Shown: one piece after another, positions 31,733 through 40,106 of the stretch
Numbering within the stretch: position 1 is the first letter of the stretch
Layout of the letters: every line of letters starts with the position of its first letter
Assembly: GCF_020686945.1 (NCBI RefSeq)
Contig: NZ_JAJEPR010000008.1
Location: 1-64,000, forward strand
DNA length: 64,000 nucleotides
Direction: 5' to 3'
DNA from: Limivivens faecihominis
Lineage (GTDB): Bacteria > Bacillota > Clostridia > Lachnospirales > Lachnospiraceae
The notes under the pieces: generated by a model
Seen by the model: the letters and a program-made list of their open reading frames with translations, nothing else
The model's database searches: none
Told to the model about the DNA's origin: nothing
Made by a program: the position numbers and the translations under genes

Positions 31733-32500
31733 ATGGCAGTTCTGGAAGTACATCATCTGAAAAAAATATATACGACCCGTCTGGGAGGCGCCAGGGTACA
31801 GGCGCTTACCGATGTGAATTTTTCCGTGGAAAAGGGAGAGTATGTGGCGATCATGGGAGAATCCGGTTCCGGAAAAACCACACTCCTTAACATTCTGGCA
31901 TCGCTGGACAGACCAAGCAGCGGAGAGGTTCTTTTGAACGGGACCAGGCTTTCGGCAATCCCGGAATCCAGGCTTGCTGCCTGGAGGCGGGAAAAGCTTG
32001 GCTTTGTTTTCCAGGATTTTAACCTTCTGGATACCTTTTCCATAAAAGACAATATTTTTCTTCCGCTGGTGCTTGCAAAAACGCCGGTGGCGGAGATGAA
32101 AAAGAGACTGACGCCTCTGGCAGAGATGCTTGGGATCTCCGGGATCCTGGAAAAATATCCCTATGAGGTTTCCGGTGGCCAGAAACAGAGGGCAGCGGTG
32201 GCCAGAGCTCTTATCACGAAGCCGGATCTGATCCTCGCAGATGAACCGACAGGGGCGCTGGATTCCCGTTCTACAGACAGTCTTCTGGCTGTTTTTGAAG
32301 AGATCAACCGGAAGGGGCAGACGATTCTTATGGTGACGCACAGCATCAAGGCGGCCAGTCATGCAGGCCGGGTACTTTTTATCAAAGACGGCACTGTGTT
32401 TCATCAGATCTATCGTGGTGAACTTCAAAGAGAGGCGATGTATCAGAAGATCTCAGATACACTGACACTGCTCACAACAGGAGGAAACAGTCATGAATAA
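31733..32500 (+). CDS. bceA: Peptide-resistance ABC transporter ATPase (BceA type)
   Basis: A 255-residue ATPase of the MacB/LolD-like group. Walker A GESGSGKTT, Q-loop FVFQDFNLLDTF, signature VSGGQKQR, Walker B LILADEPTGALD. TTAGGAGGC precedes the ATG. It overlaps bceB by 8 bases. The pair would remove bacitracin, nisin or similar peptides from their lipid II-cycle targets and report flux to the kinase. Confidence 0.93.
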   Translation: MAVLEVHHLKKIYTTRLGGARVQALTDVNFSVEKGEYVAIMGESGSGKTTLLNILASLDRPSSGEVLLNGTRLSAIPESRLAAWRREKLGFVFQDFNLLDTFSIKDNIFLPLVLAKTPVAEMKKRLTPLAEMLGISGILEKYPYEVSGGQKQRAAVARALITKPDLILADEPTGALDSRSTDSLLAVFEEINRKGQTILMVTHSIKAASHAGRVLFIKDGTVFHQIYRGELQREAMYQKISDTLTLLTTGGNSHE

Positions 32501-34580
32501 GGGTTTTTATCTGAAAATGGCCTGGGGAAATATCCGGAAAAACAGGAATATCTATCTTCCGTATCTTCTGGCGGCCTCTGTCATGACGGCACTTTTTTAC
32601 ATTCAGGGTTCTCTCTGTGATATGGTGGATATTTCCGGTATGAAAGGGAAAAGAATGATGAGTTCTCTTTTGGGGATCAGTACACCGATAACGGGTATTT
32701 TTTCTCTGGTCATTCTTTTCTATGTGAACAGTTTCGTTATGAAACAGAGAAAAAAGGAATTTGGCCTCTACAATGTTCTTGGAATGGAAAAACGTCATCT
32801 GGTCAGACTGATGAGCGTTGAGATCCTTCTGGTAGCTGTTTTCAGCCTGGTTTTTGGGATTTCCGGAGGAGCTTTGTTTTCTCAGCTGTTTTTTCTGATC
32901 TTTTATAAAATGATCCGGATGGAGGCAGATCTTACGATGGTGATCCCGCGCGGAGCCGTAACAGAGACTCTGACCCTGTTTGGCATTTTGTTTTGTCTGG
33001 TGCTTTTGTATGATATCGTCGCTGTCATCCGGACCAGACCGGTCGAGCTTCTCAAAAGTGAGAGTCAGGGAGAGAGGGAACCGAAGGTTCATGGTCTGGC
33101 AGCCCTGATCGGTGTGGCTGCTCTGACCGGCGGGTATGTGATCGCACAGAAAGTAGAAAGTCCCATGGAAGCCATGCTGTGGTTTTTTGCAGCGGCTCTT
33201 CTGGTCATCATTGGTACCTATGGACTTTTTATGGCAGGAAGCATTGCATTGCTGAAATGGATGAAAAAGAGGGAGTGTTTTTATTACCGTCCATCCAGTT
33301 TTATTTCTGTTTCCGGCATGCTTTACCGGATGAAGCAGAATGCGGCAGGACTGGCCGGGATCTGTATCCTTTCCACAATGGTCATGGTCACCATCGGGGC
33401 GAGCCTTTGTATTTTCAGCGGTGTGGGTGAAGGGGTCCGGCAAGAATATCCGAGAGAATATTTTCTGCAGATGCATTATTCGGAAGACCTGAAGCCGGAA
33501 ACATATCAGGATACAACCTCAGATGTGAAGAAGCTTGTGGAGGCACAGATGGAGGAGAATGGCTCCAGAGTGGAAAATATGCTGTCTTATACCAGATGCA
33601 ATATGGTATACCGAAAGGGAAAAGATGGTTATGAGGCAGAAATGGGCGACCTGGCAGATACGAACGATTACGAAAACCTGGTGTATGTCCAGTACCTGCT
33701 CCGGGAGGATTATGAAGCGAATACCGGGAAGAAAATAGAGATTCCGGATGACGTGGCAGCCTTCTATGAGTCGGAAGAGGGACTGATACCGGGAGAAACA
33801 CTGCTTTTCGGGGACTATTCCATAAAGGGAAAACGGCTGGAGGAGCCTGTGGAAACTGCCGTTGCCAGCCGGTACAGCGGAATAAAAAAACGGGTGCAGG
33901 TGCTCCTTCCGGGAATAGAGGAAATGGAAAAGCTGACGGAAAGTCTCGGGAAGAATTTTGAAACATATTATGGTCTTGAGGAGGGAGAAGGTCCGGGTGC
34001 AATGTACTTCCTGGGCTGGAACTGGTACTTTGATATTTCCGGTAAGCAGGAACCGGCAGAAGAGTTTCTGGAGAAGCTCCGCAGTTCCTGGGAAACAGAG
34101 AAAGCGTCGGAGTGGGCCTATATTTCCACGTTCCAGAACCGGACGGAGGAAGAAGAATATCTCTTTCAGGAGTATGGAACGATTCTTTTTATCGGATTTT
34201 TCCTCGGTCTGATTTTTCTTCTGGCAACCGTACTCATCATTTATTATAAACAGGTAACGGAAGGCTACGATGACCGGAAACGTTTTGTCATTATGCAGGA
34301 CATTGGCCTTAGCCAGGCTGAGGTGAAAAAAACCATCCGGACGCAGGTGCTGCTGGTATTTTTCCTGCCTCTTGGGGCAGCAGGCCTTCATATGGCAATG
34401 GCCTTCAAAGTTCTGGTGAAGATGATGGCACTGTTTTCAGCCTACAATATAAAACTTTTCAGCCTGTGCATCGGTCTTACGGTAGCCGTTTTTGCTCTGG
34501 TCTATTTCCTTGTCTATACCGTCACTGCAAGGATTTATTATAAGATCGTAAGCAACGTTAGTACAGTGAATATTAAGTAA
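32493..34580 (+). CDS. bceB: Peptide-resistance ABC transporter permease (BceB type)
   Basis: A 695-residue FtsX-fold permease. Starts with GNIRKNRNIYLPYLLA, has several paired N-terminal helices, a large outside domain roughly at residues 310-565, and three C-terminal helices (FIGFFLGLIFLLATVLIIYY onward). The size and the big extracellular domain between the helix groups are diagnostic for BceB. The last codons (STVNIK) lie inside the left arm of a palindromic element, so the natural C-terminus may have been replaced. Confidence 0.92.
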   Translation: MNKGFYLKMAWGNIRKNRNIYLPYLLAASVMTALFYIQGSLCDMVDISGMKGKRMMSSLLGISTPITGIFSLVILFYVNSFVMKQRKKEFGLYNVLGMEKRHLVRLMSVEILLVAVFSLVFGISGGALFSQLFFLIFYKMIRMEADLTMVIPRGAVTETLTLFGILFCLVLLYDIVAVIRTRPVELLKSESQGEREPKVHGLAALIGVAALTGGYVIAQKVESPMEAMLWFFAAALLVIIGTYGLFMAGSIALLKWMKKRECFYYRPSSFISVSGMLYRMKQNAAGLAGICILSTMVMVTIGASLCIFSGVGEGVRQEYPREYFLQMHYSEDLKPETYQDTTSDVKKLVEAQMEENGSRVENMLSYTRCNMVYRKGKDGYEAEMGDLADTNDYENLVYVQYLLREDYEANTGKKIEIPDDVAAFYESEEGLIPGETLLFGDYSIKGKRLEEPVETAVASRYSGIKKRVQVLLPGIEEMEKLTESLGKNFETYYGLEEGEGPGAMYFLGWNWYFDISGKQEPAEEFLEKLRSSWETEKASEWAYISTFQNRTEEEEYLFQEYGTILFIGFFLGLIFLLATVLIIYYKQVTEGYDDRKRFVIMQDIGLSQAEVKKTIRTQVLLVFFLPLGAAGLHMAMAFKVLVKMMALFSAYNIKLFSLCIGLTVAVFALVYFLVYTVTARIYYKIVSNVSTVNIK

Positions 34581-34721
34581 CCGCCATATTGACTTGTCTG
34601 ATTTTTCATCTGCTGCGTTGTCGTCAATCGACGTAGCCACCGCTACGCCTCATTCCTCCGCCTTGCATATGAAGAAATCACCCTGCGTCAATATAGCAGA
34701 TACTTGATTTTCACTGTACTA
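34559..34721. repeat. 163-bp palindromic element covering the bceB 3' end
   Basis: Outer inverted repeats TAGTACAGTGAA (34559-34570) and TTCACTGTACTA (34710-34721) are perfect. Inside are ATATTGAC/GTCAATAT and GATTT-TCAT/ATGA-AAATC arms, and small hairpins GTCG/CGAC and CGTAGC/GCTACG. The left arm encodes the final codons and stop of bceB. The right half resembles bases 1-88 of the window. Confidence 0.75.
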
Positions 34722-34730
34722 GGTGATCAT

Positions 34731-34803
34731 AAGACAGTTTCAGGGTTTTCAGAAAATTTTCTCATGGAGAAAAGCTTCTGGAATCGTTGAGGCTGTCTTT
34801 TTT
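34731..34803 (+). terminator. Probable terminator of the bceAB unit
   Basis: AAGACAG pairs with CTGTCTT, with an inner A/T-rich hairpin (AGAAAATTTTCT) between, then a T-run. The long spacing makes it less certain. Confidence 0.6.
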
Positions 34804-34832
34804 ATGTGAGCCTGACGGCAGAGAATCAGTCC

Positions 34833-34861
34833 TTGAAAAAAAAGAACCTCTATAATATAAT
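34833..34861 (+). promoter_or_regulatory. Promoter of D,D-carboxypeptidase gene
   Basis: TTGAAA, 17 bases, TATAAT. A second TATAAT overlaps it 5 bases upstream, but at a wrong spacing from the -35. Confidence 0.72.
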
Positions 34862-34944
34862 GATGCGAGAGAAACAGAAACTGGCGATGCGGTTTTCCGG
34901 ACGTCTTTTGACAGGCAGGAGCCGCAGAACATGGAGAAAGAAGA

Positions 34945-36711
34945 ATGAGGAAGAAAAAACTATGGCTGATCCGCACGCTGGCGGCAGCCCTGATTCTTTC
35001 CGCGGCTGTGCCGGTGTGCCCGTCCCTTGCAGCGGAAGATTCAGAATATACGGAAACTTATGACGATACGGGGGAGGATACAGCAGAGGACAGTGGAGAA
35101 GAGACCGAGTACATCCCGGAATCCTATTACTGGACTGTGGAATCCAATGAGATCTCCGGCTGGCCCGGGGGGCCCCAGATCGAGGCGGAGGCCGCAGTGG
35201 TCATGGATGCGGACACGGGAGCTTTTCTGTACAGCAAAAATATGGACAGGAAAGAGTACCCGGCCAGTATTACCAAGATCATGACGGCACTGGTAGCGAT
35301 CGAAAGCGGGAAGCTGGACAGTAAGATCCGATTTTCAGAAAACGCAGTTTATAATCTGGAGGAAGGCAGCAGCCATGTAGGCATCCAGGTAGGTGAAGTT
35401 TTAAGTATGCGCCGGGCGCTCTACGGACTGATGCTGGAATCTGCAAACGATGTTGCAAACGGTATTGCGGAAACAGTCGGCGGCAGTATCAGTGGCTTTG
35501 CGGATCTGATGAATGCGAAAGCAGCGGAGCTTGGCTGTGTCAACACGCATTTTACGAATCCGCATGGACTTCAGAACGAAGAGCATTATACCTGTGCGAG
35601 AGATATGGCACTGATCACGCAGGCGGCCCTGAAGCATCCGACCTTCCAGAAGATTGCCGGAACAACCAATTATACCTGTCCGAAGACCAACAAGGTAGAT
35701 GAGGAGCGTTACTGGTACAATCACAACCAGATGATCCAGAAGGATGCGGAGTATTATTACGAAGGCTGTTTTGGAGGAAAGACCGGTTTTACGAGCGATG
35801 CCCTGAATACGCTTGTAAGCTATGCAAAGAAGGATGGCCGCACGCTGATTTGTGTGGAGCTTCATGTAAATGGAAAAGACAAGGCTTACAGTGAGAGCCA
35901 CGCCATGCTGGATTATGCCTTTGAAAACTTCCAGAATGTGACCGTACCTGCCAACGAGAGCACCGTGACCCGGTCCCAGCTCATCGGAATGGACAACTTA
36001 GGCGAGCTTTCAGCTCTTCGTACGGAGACGATGGATGAAACTCTGGTGAGCGGTCCGAGCGAAGTGACGGTGACAATTCCGAAGACGGCGGAGGCTTCCG
36101 CTGTGGAGCGAAAGGGCGACGGTTCCGGCGGATTGATTTACAGCTATAATGGCTGGCAGGTGGGAAACACCTCCCTTTCCTACAATTCCTTTTCCTTCGA
36201 TGTGCCCACCCCCAGTACGGTTCCCGTGAATTACACGGAGATCATCGAGGAGACCGAGCCCGGTGTCAAAGGCATGGTCCAGATGGCTGTGAGAAAGACA
36301 ACGGCCTTTGGAAAAACTGCCGGAAAAGCCATCGGAGAATTTTTCAGGACTCTTCCGGAGAAGTTTACCTGGCTGAAAGATAAGATCCTCTGGCTCATCG
36401 ACTGGATCAACGAGCATGACATCATGGCGGCAGTTGTGGGACTGATCCTCCTGCTTATCCTTATTCCGATCCTGGGAATCGCCTGGGCCAGAAATTCCAA
36501 AGCCCAGAAGATCCGAAAGCAGCGGAAAAAAGAGCGGGAAGAACGAATCCGTATTGAGAAGAGCATCGACAGCAAGCCCGTGAGCGAGATCGAGGCAGAG
36601 CTCCGGGCAGAGATCGAAAAAGACCGTCTGGAACGGCAGCAGGCCGTGGAAGAGGCCAGAGAAATGCATGTGGAAGAAGAACCGGTGTCCCAGGAGGAAG
36701 ACCAGAAGTAG
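34945..36711 (+). CDS. dacF: D-alanyl-D-alanine carboxypeptidase (DacF/PBP5 class) with cytoplasmic tail
   Basis: A 588-residue penicillin-binding protein that trims the last D-Ala from peptidoglycan stems. Signal peptide at 1-30, an acidic low-complexity stretch (about 31-60), then SxxK at S108-K111 (ASITK), SAN and the KTG motif in GGKTGFTSD. After a beta-rich region, a membrane helix (AAVVGLILLLILIPILGIAW) is followed by about 75 highly charged, helical residues (KIRKQRKKEREERIRIEK). This true transmembrane anchor plus coiled-coil-like cytoplasmic tail differs from the amphipathic C-terminal helix of classical PBP5. The next gene begins 13 bases later. Confidence 0.92.
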   Translation: MRKKKLWLIRTLAAALILSAAVPVCPSLAAEDSEYTETYDDTGEDTAEDSGEETEYIPESYYWTVESNEISGWPGGPQIEAEAAVVMDADTGAFLYSKNMDRKEYPASITKIMTALVAIESGKLDSKIRFSENAVYNLEEGSSHVGIQVGEVLSMRRALYGLMLESANDVANGIAETVGGSISGFADLMNAKAAELGCVNTHFTNPHGLQNEEHYTCARDMALITQAALKHPTFQKIAGTTNYTCPKTNKVDEERYWYNHNQMIQKDAEYYYEGCFGGKTGFTSDALNTLVSYAKKDGRTLICVELHVNGKDKAYSESHAMLDYAFENFQNVTVPANESTVTRSQLIGMDNLGELSALRTETMDETLVSGPSEVTVTIPKTAEASAVERKGDGSGGLIYSYNGWQVGNTSLSYNSFSFDVPTPSTVPVNYTEIIEETEPGVKGMVQMAVRKTTAFGKTAGKAIGEFFRTLPEKFTWLKDKILWLIDWINEHDIMAAVVGLILLLILIPILGIAWARNSKAQKIRKQRKKEREERIRIEKSIDSKPVSEIEAELRAEIEKDRLERQQAVEEAREMHVEEEPVSQEEDQK

Positions 36712-36724
36712 GAGGAAATGAGTT

Positions 36725-37438
36725 ATGAGCTGGGTGTCACCGATCAAGGACAAAGAGACTCTGCAGAAATTTGAGAATGGCCTGAAAGCGGCCGGTGAAA
36801 AGTATTACGTTTTGTTCGAGATCGGTCTTGGCACCGGGTTGAAGATGCCGGATATTCTGGGACTTCGGAACGAAGATGTCTGGGAAAAGGAAGTCCTGGA
36901 GCTGAACATCGGAAAGAAAACTATCCGCCGGATTTTCAAGATCCCTGAGAATCTTCAGCGGGAAATCCTCGTTTATACGGAGGGAAAAGACCCGAAGGCC
37001 TGGCTTTTTCCGGGGAGGAACGGATCGAAGGGGCCTCTTTCCAAGGAACACGCCTGCCGGGTGATGAAGCGGGTGGGAGAGGAGCTGGGGCTGCCGCCTG
37101 TGGGAAGCAGCACGATGCGAAAGACCTTCGCCTGGAATTACTATAAAGCGACGGGGGATATTTTTTATCTCCAGAATCTTTTCAATCATGCGTCGCCCTC
37201 CATCACCTACCGCTATATCGGCGAGAAGCCGAAACGGACGGTAAAGGACGATCAGCGGAGCCGTTTCCTTCTGGGAAAGGACGACAATGGGAAGAAGCGG
37301 ATCCTGCTTTTGGAGAACACGCTGGAGGAGATCAGAGAGTCCTTGGGAGACTCGGGAAAAAACGATGCCTTTTTCGGCAGGGTGGATTGTCTTCTGACGG
37401 AAATGGAAGAATTGACGGAAAATTTCAAACGAATGTAA
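36725..37438 (+). CDS. Tyrosine-recombinase-like protein, catalytic domain only, degenerate
   Basis: A 237-residue protein matching only the C-terminal domain of phage-type integrases. The first catalytic Arg region reads LGTGLKMPDILGL, with Lys where Arg is expected; the HxxR box reads SSTMRKTFAW, keeping Arg but not His; the later NHASPSITYRYIGE keeps His and the Tyr. It lacks the N-terminal core-binding domain and has a C-terminal helical addition. There are no att-like repeats nearby. AGGAGG precedes it and it shares a transcript with dacF, so it may be a domesticated DNA-binding protein rather than an active recombinase. Confidence 0.75.
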   Translation: MSWVSPIKDKETLQKFENGLKAAGEKYYVLFEIGLGTGLKMPDILGLRNEDVWEKEVLELNIGKKTIRRIFKIPENLQREILVYTEGKDPKAWLFPGRNGSKGPLSKEHACRVMKRVGEELGLPPVGSSTMRKTFAWNYYKATGDIFYLQNLFNHASPSITYRYIGEKPKRTVKDDQRSRFLLGKDDNGKKRILLLENTLEEIRESLGDSGKNDAFFGRVDCLLTEMEELTENFKRM

Positions 37439-37491
37439 AAAAACGCTGCGGACAGAGGCTCATTCCTCTTTTCTGCAGCGTTTCTGTTTTT
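37438..37491. terminator. Bidirectional terminator between convergent genes
   Basis: AAAAAACGCTGC pairs with GCAGCGTTT, A-run on one side and T-rich on the other. It overlaps the 3' end of the exonuclease gene. Confidence 0.75.
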
Positions 37492-38416
37492 GTTTCAGGG
37501 CTTCTTTTTTCTGTATGATGGTCTCGGCCTCCGCATCGGAGACGAGCTTTAAGGTCTTTACGCAGAAAAAATCTCCGTTTTCCGTTTTTTTCATGCGGTT
37601 TTTTCCCTTGAGCCAGCCGTGTTCCTCGCAGCGGGCCAGGCAGTAATAATTTTTGGAATTTCCGGTGAACCAGCGGATCTTTTTCCGGGCGGGCTTCCCG
37701 CAGATATAGCAGCGGGTGGCGGCCACCTTCCGGTCCCGCATGGCATCGGTCTTGGTGCGGAAAGGTTTGGAGACGAATTTCTGATAGGTCTCATAGCGGA
37801 TTTGAAACTCTTCCTTCCGGCTCTGGGGCGTGCGGTAGTAGTCCACGGAAAAGTATTTGAGAGCCTGTTCTTTATCCAGAGTCTGAAGGATTCCGGCGGT
37901 ATAGGAGGCGTCTCCCAGCGCTTCATGGAAGGGCTGATCCTTGGGAAGCTCCAGGGCATCGACGACGGACTGGAGATTTTTCCGGGAACGGCCGTCCTCC
38001 CTCTGGAGACTGAAAATCTTCTGGATATCCAGGTAATAGAGGGGAAACGGGAAGGGATTTTTTATATGGTAAAAGCGCATGTTCCGCTGAAGCTCGAGAA
38101 GATCCTGAGGACCCCAGGAACAGAAAACGGCGTCCTCCATGGGGCCGCACCATTCCAGAAAGGAAGGAATCACCTCATAAAAAGGCCGGGCCTTGCGGAA
38201 AGCCTTCATATCCATATGCAGGACTTCCTGGGTATGGCGGTGGAAGCTGTGGTAGACCCTGGGCCGGATCTTTTCCTGAAACTGTCCGAATTCTTCCCAC
38301 TGGTCGTCCAGTTTGACGGCTCCGATCTGAATGATCTCAAAGGGAAGCTTCTTATTCTCTTTTTCTTTTCCTCCGGGGCACTGGTTCCATTCCAGGTCAA
38401 AAACGATGTAATTCAT
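37460..38416 (-). CDS. DEDDh 3'-5' exonuclease with C-terminal zinc-finger region (KapD-like)
   Basis: A 318-residue nuclease. Exo I D7 and E9 (FDLEWNQ), Exo II Asp in SWGPQDLLEL, and Exo III HEALGDASYTA are present. Residues about 235-275 carry CYICGKPARKK and YYCLARCEEHGW, a likely zinc-binding finger that could hold RNA or DNA. ATG 38416 is preferred over an in-frame TTG two codons upstream. Substrate unknown; relatives trim RNA 3' ends. Its gene end runs into the shared terminator. Confidence 0.83.
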   Translation of the reverse strand: MNYIVFDLEWNQCPGGKEKENKKLPFEIIQIGAVKLDDQWEEFGQFQEKIRPRVYHSFHRHTQEVLHMDMKAFRKARPFYEVIPSFLEWCGPMEDAVFCSWGPQDLLELQRNMRFYHIKNPFPFPLYYLDIQKIFSLQREDGRSRKNLQSVVDALELPKDQPFHEALGDASYTAGILQTLDKEQALKYFSVDYYRTPQSRKEEFQIRYETYQKFVSKPFRTKTDAMRDRKVAATRCYICGKPARKKIRWFTGNSKNYYCLARCEEHGWLKGKNRMKKTENGDFFCVKTLKLVSDAEAETIIQKKEALKQKQKRCRKEE

Positions 38417-38810
38417 AATCAAGTCCTTCTGGTGCTGCGGTGTCTGTTACCGTCTCTCAATATTTGCGGTATTAGTATACAGGATGGAACTGAAAAATAC
38501 AAGGGGCGTATCTAAAGCGTCTCCGTACGGAAGACAGCGTAAATGAGCGCTTTTGTTTGTTGCAGTATTAAAATTTATACTTGCTGGTTAAATTGTATAT
38601 AAAAAACAAAAAATCTTCGTCACATTGCCCAGAAACTTAAAAATTCCTTAATGAGACTGGCAGAACTCACAAAGTCGCCGGACAAACTTTGGTGGTTTCG
38701 GGTATGGAAGGAACGGACATAATTTAGTATACTATTCTCAGTCAGTAAACGTTGTAGTTACTAACAGAGAGGAACTGCAAGTTACTTTTATGAATTAGGA
38801 GGATGAAGAA
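38417..38810. other. Upstream region of msmK, 394 bp without a gene
   Basis: Holds a small hairpin CAAAGT/ACTTTG (near 38670-38690) and a TATACT at 38728-38733 without a good -35 (TGGAAG at 17 bases). AGTAAACGTTGTAG further down fits the CcpA cre consensus at 12 of 14 positions and might give catabolite control. AGGAGGATG stands before the msmK ATG. No coding signal. Confidence 0.4.
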
Positions 38811-39923
38811 ATGGCTAGCTTATCACTGCAGCACATCAACAAAACTTACCCGAATGGTTTTGAAGCAGTAAAAGACTTTAACCTGGAAATTGAAGATAAA
38901 GAGTTTATCATCTTTGTAGGACCTTCCGGATGTGGTAAATCTACCACCCTTCGTATGATCGCAGGTCTTGAGGAGATCACCAGTGGTACCCTTAAGATCG
39001 GTGACAGAGTCGTAAACGATGTAGAGCCGAAAGACAGAGATATCGCAATGGTATTCCAGAACTACGCTCTGTATCCGCATATGACCGTATATGATAACAT
39101 GGCATTTGGTCTGAAACTGAGAAAAGTTCCGAAGGACCAGATCGACAAAATGGTAAAAGAGGCAGCTAAGATCCTTGACCTGGAGAAACTGCTTGATCGT
39201 AAACCGAAGGCTCTGTCCGGTGGTCAGAGACAGCGAGTTGCTATGGGACGTGCAATCGTTCGTGATCCTAAGGTATTCCTGATGGACGAGCCGCTGTCAA
39301 ACCTGGATGCAAAACTTCGTGTACAGATGCGTATTGAGATCTCCAAACTGCATCAGAGACTGGGCGCAACCATCATCTACGTTACACATGACCAGACAGA
39401 GGCTATGACCCTTGGTACCAGAATCGTAGTTATGAAAGATGGTGTTGTTCAGCAGGTAGATTCCCCGCAGAACCTTTACAACAATCCGTGCAACCTGTTC
39501 GTAGCTGGATTCATCGGTTCTCCGCAGATGAACTTCCTGGATGCTACCGTTAAAGTAAGCGGCAACGACGTTGCTCTTCAGGTAGGCAACCATTCCATCA
39601 AACTTGCTCCGGCAAAAGCTAAGAAACTCATCGATGGCGGCTACAACGGAAAGACCGTTATTCTTGGTATCCGTCCTGAGGATGTACATGATTCTGACGA
39701 GTGGCTGAAGAAGTCTCCTGAGACTGTTATCGAGTCCACCATCCGTGTATACGAGCTGCTTGGTGCAGAAGTATTCCTGTACTTCGATGTAGAGGGTGCT
39801 AACGTAACTGCCCGTGTAGATCCGCGTACAACTGCTAGAACCGGTGATACTGTTAAATTTGCTCTGGATGCTGAGAAGATTCATGTCTTCGACAAAGAGA
39901 CCGAGCTTGTTATCACCAACTAA
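38811..39923 (+). CDS. msmK: Multiple-sugar ABC transporter ATPase (MsmK/UgpC type)
   Basis: A 370-residue ATPase that energises CUT1 sugar importers. Walker A GPSGCGKST, Q-loop MVFQNYALYPHM, signature LSGGQRQR, Walker B FLMDEPLSNLD, H-loop THDQTEAM, then the C-terminal TOBE/regulatory domain (GIRPEDVHDS) to residue 370. It stands alone, with its own terminator, away from any permease gene, which is usual for a shared ATPase. The three importers in the window have no ATPase of their own. Codon use is strongly biased as in abundant proteins. Confidence 0.95.
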   Translation: MASLSLQHINKTYPNGFEAVKDFNLEIEDKEFIIFVGPSGCGKSTTLRMIAGLEEITSGTLKIGDRVVNDVEPKDRDIAMVFQNYALYPHMTVYDNMAFGLKLRKVPKDQIDKMVKEAAKILDLEKLLDRKPKALSGGQRQRVAMGRAIVRDPKVFLMDEPLSNLDAKLRVQMRIEISKLHQRLGATIIYVTHDQTEAMTLGTRIVVMKDGVVQQVDSPQNLYNNPCNLFVAGFIGSPQMNFLDATVKVSGNDVALQVGNHSIKLAPAKAKKLIDGGYNGKTVILGIRPEDVHDSDEWLKKSPETVIESTIRVYELLGAEVFLYFDVEGANVTARVDPRTTARTGDTVKFALDAEKIHVFDKETELVITN

Positions 39924-39942
39924 TATTCATAAAAGTACTTTC

Positions 39943-39976
39943 AGTGCCATCCGGATTTTTCCGGGTGGCACTTTTT
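39943..39976 (+). terminator. Terminator of msmK
   Basis: AGTGCCA-CCGG pairs with CCGG-TGGCACT, followed by TTTTTC. Confidence 0.85.
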
Positions 39977-40106
39977 CTTTATCGGATGGGTGTACGGCAT
40001 CATGATATGGAAAGCAAAGGATACCGCACACTGGCATTTTGGTATCATAAAAAATGAAAAACAGAGGATAAAGTAGCTTTACAGAGATGCATCCGGGAGG
40101 ATTGAA

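Noticed and set aside
36725..37438. Integrase-like gene as the mark of an integrated element
   Set aside because: It lacks the N-terminal domain and key catalytic residues, shares a transcript with dacF, and no att repeats, tRNA gene or phage genes are around it.
37619..38515. Plus-strand open frame of 298 codons opposite the exonuclease
   Set aside because: The minus-strand reading has intact DEDDh motifs and a ribosome site; the plus-strand one has neither.
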